From Acidimicrobiia bacterium (lineage in GTDB: Bacteria; Actinomycetota; Acidimicrobiia; IMCC26256; PALSA-555), in contig JALHSW010000193.1 in assembly GCA_022865365.1 (NCBI GenBank), positions 1 through 17,870 on the forward strand: a DNA stretch of 17,870 nt, in the 5' to 3' direction. The position numbers and the translations under genes are program-made. Positions 1 through 7,327 of this stretch are shown piece by piece. The stretch's first letter is position 1. Each line of letters begins with the position of its first letter. Below the pieces are notes generated by a model, which worked only from the letters and a program-made list of their open reading frames with translations, made no database searches and was not told where the DNA came from.

Positions 1-1076
1 CACGTCGTCGAGCGGGCCACGTCGCGCAGCATGTCGGCGTGCTCGTGCGTGGCGATCCGCGCGAGGTCGAACGTCTCGATGTTCTTGGTGAGCCCATAGG
101 CCACCGGCTCGTCCTCGCGCTCGAACGTGCCGAAGAGTCGGTCCCACACGATGAGGATGCTGCCGTGGTTGCGGTCGAGGTACTGCGGGTTGCTGCCGTG
201 GTGCACCCGGTGGTGCGAGGGAGTGTTGAATACCTCTTCGAACGGTCCGAGCCTGCGGATCGTGTCGGTGTGGAACCAGTATTGGTACAGCAGGTTGATC
301 CCGCGCGCCGAGGCGATCAGCTCAGGGTGGAACCCGAGCAGCGCGAGCGCGCTGTAGGGCACGAACGTCCCCACCGCGTCGGCGACCGGCTGACGCAGCG
401 CCGTGGAGAGGTTGTAGCGCTCGCTCGAATGGTGCACGACGTGGATGGCCCACATGTAGCGGCTCGTGTGCATGAACCGGTGGTTCCAGTAGTAGATGAA
501 GTCCCAGCCGAGCACCGCCGCGGCAAGCGCAAGCGGTCCGGTGCCGAGGTCACGCACGATCCGCCGCTTCCACATCCGGTCAGCCGTCGAGCGCGACGCG
601 AGGGTGGTGGTGATCGCGACGCCGCCGGCGACCACCGACGCGACGCCGGCGACGCTCGCAACCCGGCGTGCGAGCCGACCCCGGCGACGGCGCTCCGCGC
701 GGCTCACGTTCGGCACCTTGGCGTCGGTCACCTCGCCGTCCTCTGCTTCCTCCTCCAGCGTCTGGGCTTCCTCTGTCTGGGCAACCTGTCGGCGGGCGAC
801 GAGGTCGGCCACCGTCGTGACCGCGACCGCCCCGAGTGCCGTCGCGACAAGCGCTTTGCCGTACTTGCCCTTGCCGGGCGTGATCGGCTTCAGCAGCTTC
901 GGGATGACAATTGGCGCCAGCAGGCTGCCCACCCCCATGGCCAGGCTCGCGATCGTGTCGCGCCGTTCGTAGTCGGCCGCCGACGGACCCTGCTGCTCGG
1001 CGCGACGGCGCAGCCACGCGGCCTCGACGCCCATCGTCCCGAAGTAGACGGGAGTGGCGGCGACGGTCAGATCCAT
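1..1076 (-). CDS. Sterol desaturase / fatty acid hydroxylase family protein, C-terminus outside window
   Basis: Reading the minus strand from the ATG at 1076 gives 358 residues with no stop before the window edge, so the C-terminus is missing. The family is recognised by the histidine clusters of membrane di-iron hydroxylases: HRFMH (H199, H203), HVVHH (H212, H215, H216) and HHRVHH (H289, H292, H293), with a further H304 in RNHG. Family members hydroxylate or desaturate sterols, fatty acids or carotenoids at the membrane; the substrate here cannot be told. The first ~175 residues are unusual: two weakly hydrophobic stretches (about 42-62 and 74-94), then a very acidic segment (100-119) followed directly by an Arg-rich one (126-138). 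Another gene of the same superfamily lies at 14491-15384, without this extension. No strong ribosome binding site is seen at the chosen start. Confidence 0.88.
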   Translation of the reverse strand, partial: MDLTVAATPVYFGTMGVEAAWLRRRAEQQGPSAADYERRDTIASLAMGVGSLLAPIVIPKLLKPITPGKGKYGKALVATALGAVAVTTVADLVARRQVAQTEEAQTLEEEAEDGEVTDAKVPNVSRAERRRRGRLARRVASVAGVASVVAGGVAITTTLASRSTADRMWKRRIVRDLGTGPLALAAAVLGWDFIYYWNHRFMHTSRYMWAIHVVHHSSERYNLSTALRQPVADAVGTFVPYSALALLGFHPELIASARGINLLYQYWFHTDTIRRLGPFEEVFNTPSHHRVHHGSNPQYLDRNHGSILIVWDRLFGTFEREDEPVAYGLTKNIETFDLARIATHEHADMLRDVARSTT

Positions 1077-1157
1077 GGAACCAGTGTCGCGCCATCGGGG
1101 GCGCCGCGCCCCGGTCCGCGCCGCGCAGACGCCAGGGATCGGGTCGGCGCCTTCGGG

Positions 1158-1871
1158 CTAGAGCTGCTCCGTGTCGGAGCTGTCGGGCTGCTCTGTGCTC
1201 GCGACCTGAGGTCGGCCGCGGCCCGGCCGCAGCGCTCGCGTCGACGGGCCCCAGATGAAGTAGACGGCGACCGCGGCGTAGACGAAGTAGCACGCGATGG
1301 CACTGATGAACGCGAGGCCGATCGAGGCGGTGTAGACGATCGGGCCGACGAACGATCGATGGATCGAGCGGCGGAGGTTGGCCGGGTCGACGCCTTCGAC
1401 GAGCAGGTCGGGGTGGCGGGCGAGGTAGACCCAGATTGCGAGGAAGGCCAGTCCGATCGCGGCCATCGTCGCGCTGTAGACCGCGGCCGCGACGTGTGAG
1501 TTGCTCCCCCCTTCCTTCGTGTACTCCGCGAGCAGCGAGGTGGGGAAGGGGAGGAAGCCGATACCGAGCAACAGGAGCAGGTTCGTGAAGAGCAGCCCAC
1601 GGTCGACGTGCCTGATCCGCTCGAACATCGAGTGATGGCTGACCCACATGATCCCGATGACGGTGAACGACAGCACGTAGGCGACGTACGCGGGCCAGTG
1701 CACCAGGAGCGCATCGAAGAGCCTCCCCGGCGCGGCCTCGGGAACCTTGATGTCGAGCACGAGCAGCGTGATGGCAATTGCGATCACGCCGTCGCTGAAG
1801 ATCTCGAGGCGCTCTGTGGTGTTGTCGGGGTGTCGCCGATCTGCCGGCGACTCCGACTGGTCGTTGCTCAC
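1158..1871 (-). CDS. TMEM175 family potassium-channel-like membrane protein
   Basis: This is a 237-residue membrane protein. Residues 21-27 read RLEIFSD, matching the RxxxFSD signature at the start of the first transmembrane helix in TMEM175 (DUF1211) proteins. About six hydrophobic segments follow (roughly 28-41, 60-77, 92-109, 128-150, 175-190 and 192-207). Bacterial TMEM175 proteins are known as tetrameric K+-selective leak channels; that role here is inferred from family. The GTG at 1871 is chosen because it leaves a short polar N-terminus before the FSD motif; upstream in-frame codons run into the neighbouring gene. The charged C-terminal tail (211-237) is probably cytosolic. It follows the TIGR03086 gene after 29 nt on the same strand and may be co-transcribed. 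Confidence 0.85.
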   Translation of the reverse strand: MSNDQSESPADRRHPDNTTERLEIFSDGVIAIAITLLVLDIKVPEAAPGRLFDALLVHWPAYVAYVLSFTVIGIMWVSHHSMFERIRHVDRGLLFTNLLLLLGIGFLPFPTSLLAEYTKEGGSNSHVAAAVYSATMAAIGLAFLAIWVYLARHPDLLVEGVDPANLRRSIHRSFVGPIVYTASIGLAFISAIACYFVYAAVAVYFIWGPSTRALRPGRGRPQVASTEQPDSSDTEQL

Positions 1872-1900
1872 GTTCGAAGCGGATCTCAGACTGGACTGGA

Positions 1901-2470
1901 TCAGACCTTCCGGCCGAGGAACGCGGCGAGCTGGTCGGCCGCACTCGCCGACGCGGGCGCTTCGGCGACCGGGCCGAACGGTGCCTTGCCGTCGGGGCCA
2001 CGGAACTGGTCGGGGATGCTCGTCTTGGCCCCTGCGAGCAGCTGCGCCGCGAGCTTCGGGTTCAGGTCCGTCGACTGGCCCGTCGCCTTGGCGAGGTCCC
2101 AGCCGTGGGTGAACGTGTCGGTCGTCGCCAGGCCCAGGAACGCCGCGCCCGGGAACTTCCCGAACGGGAGGTCGAGCATCTTCTCCTGCGCGCCCGGCGC
2201 GGCGAATGCCGCCACCGCGTCCTTGGCACCCGCGTCGAAGCTCGCGAGGTAGTCGCCGTCGGCGAAGTCGGGGACATCGTTGCCATCGTCGGACGAACCA
2301 CCCTCGTTCACGTTCTTCGCGAACCAGTGGGTCCCCCCGACGATGTGGTTCACGAGACCGCGCACATCCCACGACGCACACGGGGTGGGCTGGTCGAGCT
2401 GGTCGGGCTTGACGTTGGCGAGCACGGCTCGGGTGGATGCGAACGCTTGCTCGAGTGCCTCGGTGGCCAT
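1901..2470 (-). CDS. TIGR03086 / mycothiol-dependent maleylpyruvate isomerase-like DinB fold protein
   Basis: The 189-residue product has the pattern of the MDMPI N-terminal/DinB-like metal-binding fold: PCASWDVRGLVNHIVGG near residues 30-46 (His42 as likely metal ligand) and the later DTFTHGWDLAKATGQ block, whose His is the usual second ligand. Members use mycothiol or other thiols in actinobacteria, but most TIGR03086 proteins have no demonstrated reaction, so no substrate is assigned. The ATG at 2470 is preceded by AAGGAG with a 6-nt gap, which fixes the start; the longer in-frame extension is rejected. It lies upstream of the TMEM175 gene. Confidence 0.85.
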   Translation of the reverse strand: MATEALEQAFASTRAVLANVKPDQLDQPTPCASWDVRGLVNHIVGGTHWFAKNVNEGGSSDDGNDVPDFADGDYLASFDAGAKDAVAAFAAPGAQEKMLDLPFGKFPGAAFLGLATTDTFTHGWDLAKATGQSTDLNPKLAAQLLAGAKTSIPDQFRGPDGKAPFGPVAEAPASASAADQLAAFLGRKV

Positions 2471-2476
2471 CGCGAT

Positions 2477-2482
2477 CTCCTT
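2477..2482 (-). promoter_or_regulatory. Ribosome binding site of the TIGR03086 gene
   Basis: AAGGAG on the minus strand, 6 nt before the ATG at 2470. It decides the start against an extension of more than 30 residues. Confidence 0.75.
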
Positions 2483-2583
2483 CGGTCGATGTCCCCGTTG
2501 CCTGCCCGGCGGGCGAGGGTGGGGAGCGCGGAATCGTATCCCTTCACCGCACCGAGGCGCAGGGCCCACCTGGGGTCGCGCTG

Positions 2584-3555
2584 CTACGCGGCGGAGCGGC
2601 GTGCCCGCAGCAGCCCCATACCGGTCGCGGGGATGCTGATCGGGGTGAACCGGTCGCTCTCAACGGTGAGCTCGTCGGCCTCGTCGGCGGTCAGGTCGAG
2701 ATCGGCTGCGGCGACGTTGTGACGCAGCTGATCGACCGAGCTGGCGCCGGGGATCGCGACGACGTTGGGCTTGCGGATCAGCCAGGCCAGCGCGACCTGC
2801 GCCGGTGTCGCGTCGTGGGCTTGCGCGACGCGACGGAGCGCCTCGATGATCGGCATCGCGCGCTCGAGGTTGTCGGGCAGGCACAGCGGGTTGTTGCGAC
2901 GAGCGGGACCCGGTGGGATGTGCGCAGCGTCGTAGCGGCCGCCGAGCACCCCTTGCTCGAGTGGGCTGTACGCGATGACGACGCGGTCATGTGCTTGTGC
3001 GTAGGGAACGTTGGCTGCGTCGGGCTTGCGCTGCAGCAGGCTGAAGTGCACCTGGTTCGAGAGAACCGTGCTCCCGAGCTCGCGCTCGGCGGCGCGCCAG
3101 CGCTCGGCTGAGAAGTTGCTCACCCCGACGTGGCGCACGGTCCCCGCGTCCTGGAGGCGGTGCATCCCCGACATCGTCGAGTGCAACGACACGAGCGGGT
3201 TGGGCCAGTGGACCTGGTACAGGTCGATCAACTCGACGCCGAGGCGCAACGCCGACAGCCGTCCGTGCTCCTCGACGCGAGACGCGGTCGGCCACACCGG
3301 GAACACCTTCGTCGCGACGAACGCCTCGGCGCGGCGCCCTTCGAGAGCCCGCCCCACGATCGCCTCCGACACACCCCGCGCGTAGATCTCGGCGGTGTCG
3401 ATGAGGTTCACGCCCAGGTCGAGCGCGGTGTGCACCAGCTCGACCGCGGTGGTCTCACCGTAGGACTTGCCGTATCCCCAGTCGCTCGAGCCGAACTGCC
3501 AGCAGCCCAGCCCGATGGCCGAGATGCGCTCACCGTCGGCCTCGACGAACCTCAT
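2584..3555 (-). CDS. Aldo/keto reductase
   Basis: This 323-residue protein is a single (beta/alpha)8-barrel NADPH-dependent oxidoreductase. The catalytic tetrad is visible: Asp53 and Tyr58 in DTAEIYA, Lys83 in ATKVFP and His116 in YQVHWPN. NADPH-binding features follow: GVSNFS, an AYSPLEQG stretch, and IPGASSVDQLRHN near the C-terminus. These enzymes reduce aldehydes and ketones in the cytosol; the substrate is not predictable. The ATG at 3555 has GAGG 6 nt upstream and gives the normal N-terminus (barrel strand plus GLGCW). The gene is divergent from the SDR gene at 3663, sharing a 107-nt intergenic region. Confidence 0.93.
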   Translation of the reverse strand: MRFVEADGERISAIGLGCWQFGSSDWGYGKSYGETTAVELVHTALDLGVNLIDTAEIYARGVSEAIVGRALEGRRAEAFVATKVFPVWPTASRVEEHGRLSALRLGVELIDLYQVHWPNPLVSLHSTMSGMHRLQDAGTVRHVGVSNFSAERWRAAERELGSTVLSNQVHFSLLQRKPDAANVPYAQAHDRVVIAYSPLEQGVLGGRYDAAHIPPGPARRNNPLCLPDNLERAMPIIEALRRVAQAHDATPAQVALAWLIRKPNVVAIPGASSVDQLRHNVAAADLDLTADEADELTVESDRFTPISIPATGMGLLRARRSAA

Positions 3556-3626
3556 TGCGGGCCTCGTTCCTCCGGGGATGTGCGGATGAGCCTCGACGCG
3601 CGAGGATACGCGCAACGCCCGAGCGC

Positions 3627-3646
3627 CTGAGGGGCTGAGGGGCTGA
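3627..3646 (+). repeat. Short tandem repeat, 2.5 copies of an 8-bp unit
   Basis: The unit ctgagggg is repeated two and a half times just upstream of the SDR ribosome binding site, in the intergenic region shared by two divergent oxidoreductase genes. It may be a slippage product or a binding site; nothing shows which. Confidence 0.5.
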
Positions 3647-3662
3647 ACGACAGAGGAGTCGA

Positions 3663-4565
3663 ATGAAGCTCGTTGCGGGCAAGGTCGCAGTGGTGACCGG
3701 CGCCGCGAGCGGCATCGGCCTGGCACTGGCGGAGCGCTTCGCTCGGGCCGGCATGCACGTCGTGCTGGCCGACGTTGATGAGGCCGGACTCGCAACCGCG
3801 ACCGAGCGAATCGCCGAACCGGGCGTCGAGGCGCACGCGGTCCCCACGGATGTGAGCGACGAGGCCGCGGTGCAGGCACTCGCGGCCACGGCAGTCGAGC
3901 GCTTCGGCGCCGTGCACGTGGTCTGCAACAACGCCGGGGTCTCGACCCGGGCCGACCCCTGGTTCGGCCCGTTGTCGGCGTGGACATGGGTGATGGGCGT
4001 GAACCTGTGGGGCGTCATCCACGGGGTCCGCGCGTTCTTGCCTCACCTCGTCGCTCAGGGCGAAGGGCACATCATCAACACCGCCAGCATGGCCGGGCTG
4101 ATGCCCGGAGCGGGCGCGTCCTACGACGCGACCAAGCACGCCGTCGTCGCCCTCTCCGAAGATCTCTACGGCACCGCCCAGCAGATCGGCCTGCCCATCG
4201 GCGTGAGCGTGCTGTGCCCGGGCTGGGTGCGCACCAACATCGCCGAGGCCAACCGCAACTGGCCCGACCACCTCGGCGAGGAACCGCCTGCCGGGATCGG
4301 CGCCGATATCATCCGCGGCCACTTCCGCCGCGCGATCGACGAGGGAATGCCACCCGCGGTCGTCGCCGACCTCGTCGCGGACTCGATCGAAGCCGAGCGT
4401 TTCTGGGTGCTCCCCCATCCGGAGTTCGTCGACGTCGCAGTGCGCCGCTGGCACACCATCGCCGATGGCAACAACCCCGAGGGGACGGTCGACTTCCCCG
4501 GGCTGCCCTCGAGCGCGCAGATCATCGAGGAAGTCCGCGCTTCGCTCTCGCCTCCGGCCCCGTAA
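3663..4565 (+). CDS. Short-chain dehydrogenase/reductase (SDR) family oxidoreductase
   Basis: This is a 300-residue classical SDR with a Rossmann fold. It has the cofactor motif TGAASGIG (12-19), Asp38 after the second strand, NNAG (89-92), and the catalytic residues Ser142, Tyr154 and Lys158 (YDATK). The CPGWVRTNI segment after the catalytic lysine is typical. It probably oxidises or reduces an alcohol/carbonyl with NAD(P); the substrate is unknown. The C-terminal ~50 residues extend beyond the usual 250-residue core. A purine-rich GAGGAG lies 4 nt before the ATG. The GH63 gene starts 11 nt downstream, so the two may be co-transcribed, though the hydrolase also has a possible promoter of its own over the SDR stop codon. 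Confidence 0.93.
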   Translation: MKLVAGKVAVVTGAASGIGLALAERFARAGMHVVLADVDEAGLATATERIAEPGVEAHAVPTDVSDEAAVQALAATAVERFGAVHVVCNNAGVSTRADPWFGPLSAWTWVMGVNLWGVIHGVRAFLPHLVAQGEGHIINTASMAGLMPGAGASYDATKHAVVALSEDLYGTAQQIGLPIGVSVLCPGWVRTNIAEANRNWPDHLGEEPPAGIGADIIRGHFRRAIDEGMPPAVVADLVADSIEAERFWVLPHPEFVDVAVRRWHTIADGNNPEGTVDFPGLPSSAQIIEEVRASLSPPAP

Positions 4566-4568
4566 CCT
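4563..4568 (+). promoter_or_regulatory. Candidate -10 box for the GH63 gene (near-leaderless)
   Basis: TAACCT lies 8 nt before the ATG at 4577 and overlaps the stop codon of the SDR gene. It fits the actinobacterial TAnnnT -10 pattern seen before several other starts in this window. No convincing -35 box is seen. Confidence 0.35.
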
Positions 4569-4576
4569 CTGCGCCG

Positions 4577-5899
4577 ATGCCTGCGCGCCCCCCGACAGCG
4601 CTGGCGCAGCGTGCGCAGGCCGTGCTCGAGCACAACCGTCGCGGCGCCTGGACATGCCCGTCGCCCGAGCTCTACCCCCACCAGTGGCTGTGGGACTCGT
4701 GCTTCGTCGCGATCGGCATCTCGACCTTCGACCCGCCGCGCGCCGCCGGCGAGCTCACCGCCCTGTTCCGCGGGCAGTGGTCGAACGGGATGCTGCCGCA
4801 CATGATCTTCGCCGACGACGTGAGCGACGTCGGCAGCACACGGATCTGGCAGTCGAGGAAGAACCCGCTCGCCCCACGCGACGTCGCCACTTCCTGCATC
4901 ACGCAGCCGCCGATCATCGCGATCGCGGCCTGGCGCATCGCACAGACCCTCCCCGCCGCCGACCGGCGCGGCTTCCTCGCCGAGATCCTCCCGAAGCTCG
5001 TCGCCTATCACTCCTGGCTCTACCGCGAGCGTGACCTCCAGGGACGCGGCCTCGTGACGCTCATCCACCCCTGGGAGTGCGGGCTCGACACCACCCCACC
5101 CTGGATGCAGTCCCTGCACCGCATGTCGAAACCGTGGTGGATGCGCGTGGTACTCAAGCTGCGGCTCTCGCGCGTCGCACGGTTCTTCCGGCGCGACACG
5201 CGCTACGCACCGGCAGCCGAGCGGTTGAGCGATGACGACGGACTGCGCATGCTCGTGCTCGCGCACCGGGCCAAGCGCCACGACTTCGAGCTGCGACGCA
5301 TGCCCCCGCGGGATTCGGTCCTCATCGAGGACCTCGCGTTCAACGCGTTCCTCATCGTCGCGAATCGGGCCGTCACCCGGATCGCCGAGGAGCTGGACGT
5401 CGGGATCGACCCGGAGCTGGAGCGCCGCTTCCCCACGACCGTCGCCGCGCTCGACGAGCTCTGGGACGAGTCGAGCGGTCAGTACTACTCGCGCAACGCC
5501 GTGACCGGCGCGCTCATCAAGGTGCCGACGGTTGCGACGTTCCTCCCGCTCTGGGCCGACGTGCCGCCGGACCGGGCGGCGCGACTCGTCGGCCACCTCG
5601 CCGACGAGTCGGGGTACTGGCCGCGATACCCGGTGCCGAGCGTGCCGACGGATCACCCGCACTTCGACGCCCACCGATACTGGAAGGGCCCGACCTGGGT
5701 GAACATGAACTGGGCGATCGTCCAGGGGCTCCGCGAGTGCGGTGCCACCGACGTCGCCGACGAGCTGGCGTCCCGCACCATCGAGCTCACCGACCAGCAT
5801 GGGTTCGCCGAGTACTTCTCGGCGCTCACCGGCGAGGGGTTCGGCGCCGAGGACTTCTCGTGGACCGCCGCGCTCGTCCTCGACCTGCTGGACGAGTAA
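4577..5899 (+). CDS. GH63 glycoside hydrolase, glucosylglycerate/mannosylglycerate hydrolase-like
   Basis: The 440-residue product is an (alpha/alpha)6-barrel glycosidase. Diagnostic blocks are YPHQWLWDSCF (33-43), HPWECGLDTTPPW (164-176), WKGPTWVNMNW in the C-terminal third, and EYFSALTGEGFGAEDFSWTAA (from 412). By comparison with the mycobacterial glucosylglycerate hydrolase as I remember it (about 446 residues), Asp171 is the likely general acid and Glu412 the likely base. Those enzymes free glucose from the compatible solute glucosylglycerate, which mycobacteria mobilise on recovery from nitrogen starvation. No signal peptide is seen, so it acts in the cytosol. The ATG at 4577 gives the family-normal N-terminus; a much longer open frame upstream is the shadow of the SDR gene. 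Other GH63 substrates such as mannosylglycerate remain possible. Confidence 0.87.
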   Translation: MPARPPTALAQRAQAVLEHNRRGAWTCPSPELYPHQWLWDSCFVAIGISTFDPPRAAGELTALFRGQWSNGMLPHMIFADDVSDVGSTRIWQSRKNPLAPRDVATSCITQPPIIAIAAWRIAQTLPAADRRGFLAEILPKLVAYHSWLYRERDLQGRGLVTLIHPWECGLDTTPPWMQSLHRMSKPWWMRVVLKLRLSRVARFFRRDTRYAPAAERLSDDDGLRMLVLAHRAKRHDFELRRMPPRDSVLIEDLAFNAFLIVANRAVTRIAEELDVGIDPELERRFPTTVAALDELWDESSGQYYSRNAVTGALIKVPTVATFLPLWADVPPDRAARLVGHLADESGYWPRYPVPSVPTDHPHFDAHRYWKGPTWVNMNWAIVQGLRECGATDVADELASRTIELTDQHGFAEYFSALTGEGFGAEDFSWTAALVLDLLDE

Positions 5900-5905
5900 C
5901 GGCGG

Positions 5906-6421
5906 TCAGGCGCGATCGAGCGCCTGCCGAGCGAGGCCGGTGAGCACCTGCTCCGAGACGAGGCCGGGATCCGCGCCAGGGGAGAGGATCGCGGTGACCT
6001 GCACGAAGGTCTTGCCGTCGAGCACCTCGACGCTGCCCTCGTCGAGGAACTCGTCGAGGGAGTAGTACGCCTTGTCGCCGAGGCCGGCGACCTTCTTCGG
6101 AGGATCGCTGTCGACCGACCTCAGGGTCTCGCGGAGCGCCTTCAGCGACTTGGTCATCGCGACCTTGGCCTGCTTCCCGCGTGCGACACGCACCGTGGCA
6201 CCGCGCACCGGGCCCGTCGCCTCGAAGCCGCACGTCACCCCCGTACCGGCGACGTACTGCTCGCCGGGTCCGAACGTGGAGCCGAGCGCCGCGCCGAGCT
6301 CGCCGGTCGTGACCAGGTCGCACGCCGCGGCCTTCGGCGCTGCGCCCGCCGGCGCGCCCCCGAGCGCGATCGCTGCAACCAGCGAGAGCACCACGATGAT
6401 CCGAACCGAACGAGTGGCCAT
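5906..6421 (-). CDS. Small secreted protein, DUF3558-like
   Basis: The 171-residue product starts with a Sec signal peptide (basic MATRSVR, hydrophobic core 8-24, likely cleavage after an AGA or GAA motif near residues 26-29). The mature part opens with CDLVTTGELGAALG, followed about 30 residues later by a second Cys in VTCGFEA; the two Cys probably form a disulfide. The layout matches the secreted protein at 11883-12413 and resembles DUF3558-type proteins of actinobacteria, which have no agreed function. The ATG at 6421 is preceded by GAGAGGGA about 10 nt upstream. It lies 46 nt downstream of the peroxiredoxin-like gene and is convergent with the GH63 gene, with only 6 nt between them. Confidence 0.8.
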   Translation of the reverse strand: MATRSVRIIVVLSLVAAIALGGAPAGAAPKAAACDLVTTGELGAALGSTFGPGEQYVAGTGVTCGFEATGPVRGATVRVARGKQAKVAMTKSLKALRETLRSVDSDPPKKVAGLGDKAYYSLDEFLDEGSVEVLDGKTFVQVTAILSPGADPGLVSEQVLTGLARQALDRA

Positions 6422-6467
6422 CACGAGCAGTCCCTCTCGACGGGCACGGGAGGTGAGACAGGAGCGA

Positions 6468-6941
6468 TCAGTCGAGCTGTTCGAGCAGCCCGAGCACATC
6501 GGCGTCGCTCGGTATCTGCCACTGCTGCGTGCCGACGTGGTCGTACTGCACGACGCCGTTGGCGTCGATCACGAACACCGCGGGTCGCTGCCCCAACGAC
6601 ATCGCCTTGCTAATGACGTCGTACGCGTCGAACACCGCGTGGTCACCGTCGCCGAGGATCGGGAACGGCAGCGGGTTGCTCTTCAGGTACGACTCACCGG
6701 CCGCGGCCGACTCGGCCGAGATCGCGAGCACCTGCACCCCGAGGGCTTCGAAGCGGTCGTGGTCGTCGCGCAACTGCGCGAGATGCCGACGGCAGAACGG
6801 TCAGGCGAAGCCCCGCAGGAACACCAGGACGACGGGCTTGCCGCGGAAAGCCGAAAGCGTGACCTCGCCGCCACCGACCTGGGCGAGCGTGAAATCCGGT
6901 GCCGGTGAACCGACCGAGACGGTCGAGCTGTGCGCGCTCAT
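6468..6941 (-). CDS. Peroxiredoxin-like (AhpC/TSA) protein with in-frame TGA at the catalytic Cys: candidate selenoprotein
   Basis: One reading frame of 158 codons runs from the ATG at 6941 to the stop at 6468, broken only by TGA at 6801-6803 (codon 47). The product is a thioredoxin-fold peroxiredoxin: SPAPDFTL (12-19), VVLVFLRGFA (37-46), then TGA, then PFCRRHLAQLR (48-58), and AVFVIDANGVV near the C-terminus. In relatives the residue at codon 47 is the peroxidatic Cys of a CPxCRxHL motif, so the sequence reads U47-x-x-C50. Sec at this position is known in several peroxiredoxin-like families. Both parts are well conserved in type and share a frame, which argues against a frameshift. A hairpin follows at a distance suitable for a bSECIS. 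Its role would be reduction of peroxides. Alternatives are a TGC-to-TGA sequencing error, a recent nonsense mutation, or readthrough with another amino acid. No sel genes lie in this window. The nearest downstream gene on the strand is the secreted protein at 5906. Confidence 0.8.
6762..6790 (-). promoter_or_regulatory. Candidate bSECIS hairpin after the in-frame TGA
   Basis: On the mRNA, nucleotides 11-39 after the UGA can fold as a lower stem GUCG/CGAC (6787-6790 with 6762-6765), a 5-nt 5' bulge, and an upper 6-bp stem UCGCGC/GCGCGA closing the loop AGUU (6772-6775). The loop lies 26-29 nt after the UGA and has a G at its second position, which agrees with the usual description of bacterial SECIS elements (loop about 16-37 nt after UGA, G among the first loop bases). 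GC-rich DNA forms such stems by chance fairly often, so this supports but does not prove Sec insertion. Confidence 0.5.
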
Positions 6942-7002
6942 GGCGCCACCGTACCGGACCAGGCGGCCGATCGGCTCGTCATCCGGACGGTCGACCACTT
7001 CG

Positions 7003-7008
7003 TAGACT
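7003..7008 (+). promoter_or_regulatory. Candidate -10 box of a leaderless transcript
   Basis: TAGACT ends 7 nt before the ATG at 7016, the spacing expected if transcription starts at the A of ATG. There is no ribosome binding site before this start, which fits a leaderless message. No clear -35 box. Confidence 0.45.
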
Positions 7009-7015
7009 CGGTGCC

Positions 7016-7282
7016 ATGGTCATCAGCGACGACGAGCTCACCGCGATCGCCCTGGCCGCGGATCCCGACACCGTCGTCGACGACGACGCCGTCAGCGTCT
7101 GGGAGCTCACCGAGACGGAACCCACCCGTTTCATGCCCGAGTGGTACATGCCGTACCCGGTCGGCGGGAGCCGGCTGCTGCACGGCTGGCGCCGCCGCAT
7201 CGTCATCCTCGTCATCGTCTCGTTCGTCGTCATCGACGCCTACGGGTTGTGCAACACCTATGGGTGGGTAGCGTTCGGCTAG
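7016..7282 (+). CDS. Small single-span membrane protein of unknown function
   Basis: The 88-residue product has an acidic N-terminal half (DDDAVSVWELTETEPT), an aromatic stretch FMPEWYMPYP (43-52), the basic block GWRRR, and one C-terminal hydrophobic helix (about 66-80) ending in DAYGLCNTYGWVAFG. The positive-inside rule puts the N-terminal half in the cytosol. I do not recognise a functional family, though the conserved-looking PEWYMP and DAYGLC segments suggest a real actinobacterial protein. The start is supported by a TAGACT box 7 nt upstream and by the absence of a ribosome binding site. It is divergent from the peroxiredoxin-like gene, with 74 nt between starts. Confidence 0.7.
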   Translation: MVISDDELTAIALAADPDTVVDDDAVSVWELTETEPTRFMPEWYMPYPVGGSRLLHGWRRRIVILVIVSFVVIDAYGLCNTYGWVAFG

Positions 7283-7302
7283 GCCTCCACCGGCGACGAC
7301 CT

Positions 7303-7327
7303 GATCACGTCAACGGGCCGATCACGT
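7303..7327. repeat. Direct repeat GATCACGT between convergent genes
   Basis: GATCACGT occurs at 7303-7310 and 7320-7327, a 17-nt period, in the 45-nt gap between the stop codons of the small membrane protein and the ferredoxin. No T-tract or strong hairpin is present, so it is not a clear terminator. Confidence 0.45.

Noticed and set aside
39..1499. Plus-strand open frame of 486 codons antisense to the first two genes
   Set aside because: It is rich in Arg, Asp and Val in the pattern of a GC-rich antisense frame, spans two real minus-strand genes with clear family motifs, and shows no domain signature of its own.
3980..4576. 199-codon upstream extension of the GH63 frame
   Set aside because: It is the out-of-frame shadow of the SDR gene, Arg/Ala-rich, and the family N-terminus fits the ATG at 4577.
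4166..5800. Minus-strand open frame of 544 codons
   Set aside because: Antisense to the GH63 and SDR genes, which have intact catalytic motifs; no recognisable motif in the antisense product.
6468..6773. Peroxiredoxin C-terminal half as a separate 101-residue gene
   Set aside because: Its putative start lies inside the conserved helix after the redox motif, it would lack the active site, and the upstream half is in the same frame across the TGA.
6801..6941. Frameshift as the cause of the split peroxiredoxin
   Set aside because: Both halves are in the same frame and the flanking motif is continuous, so no insertion or deletion is needed; only the TGA interrupts it.
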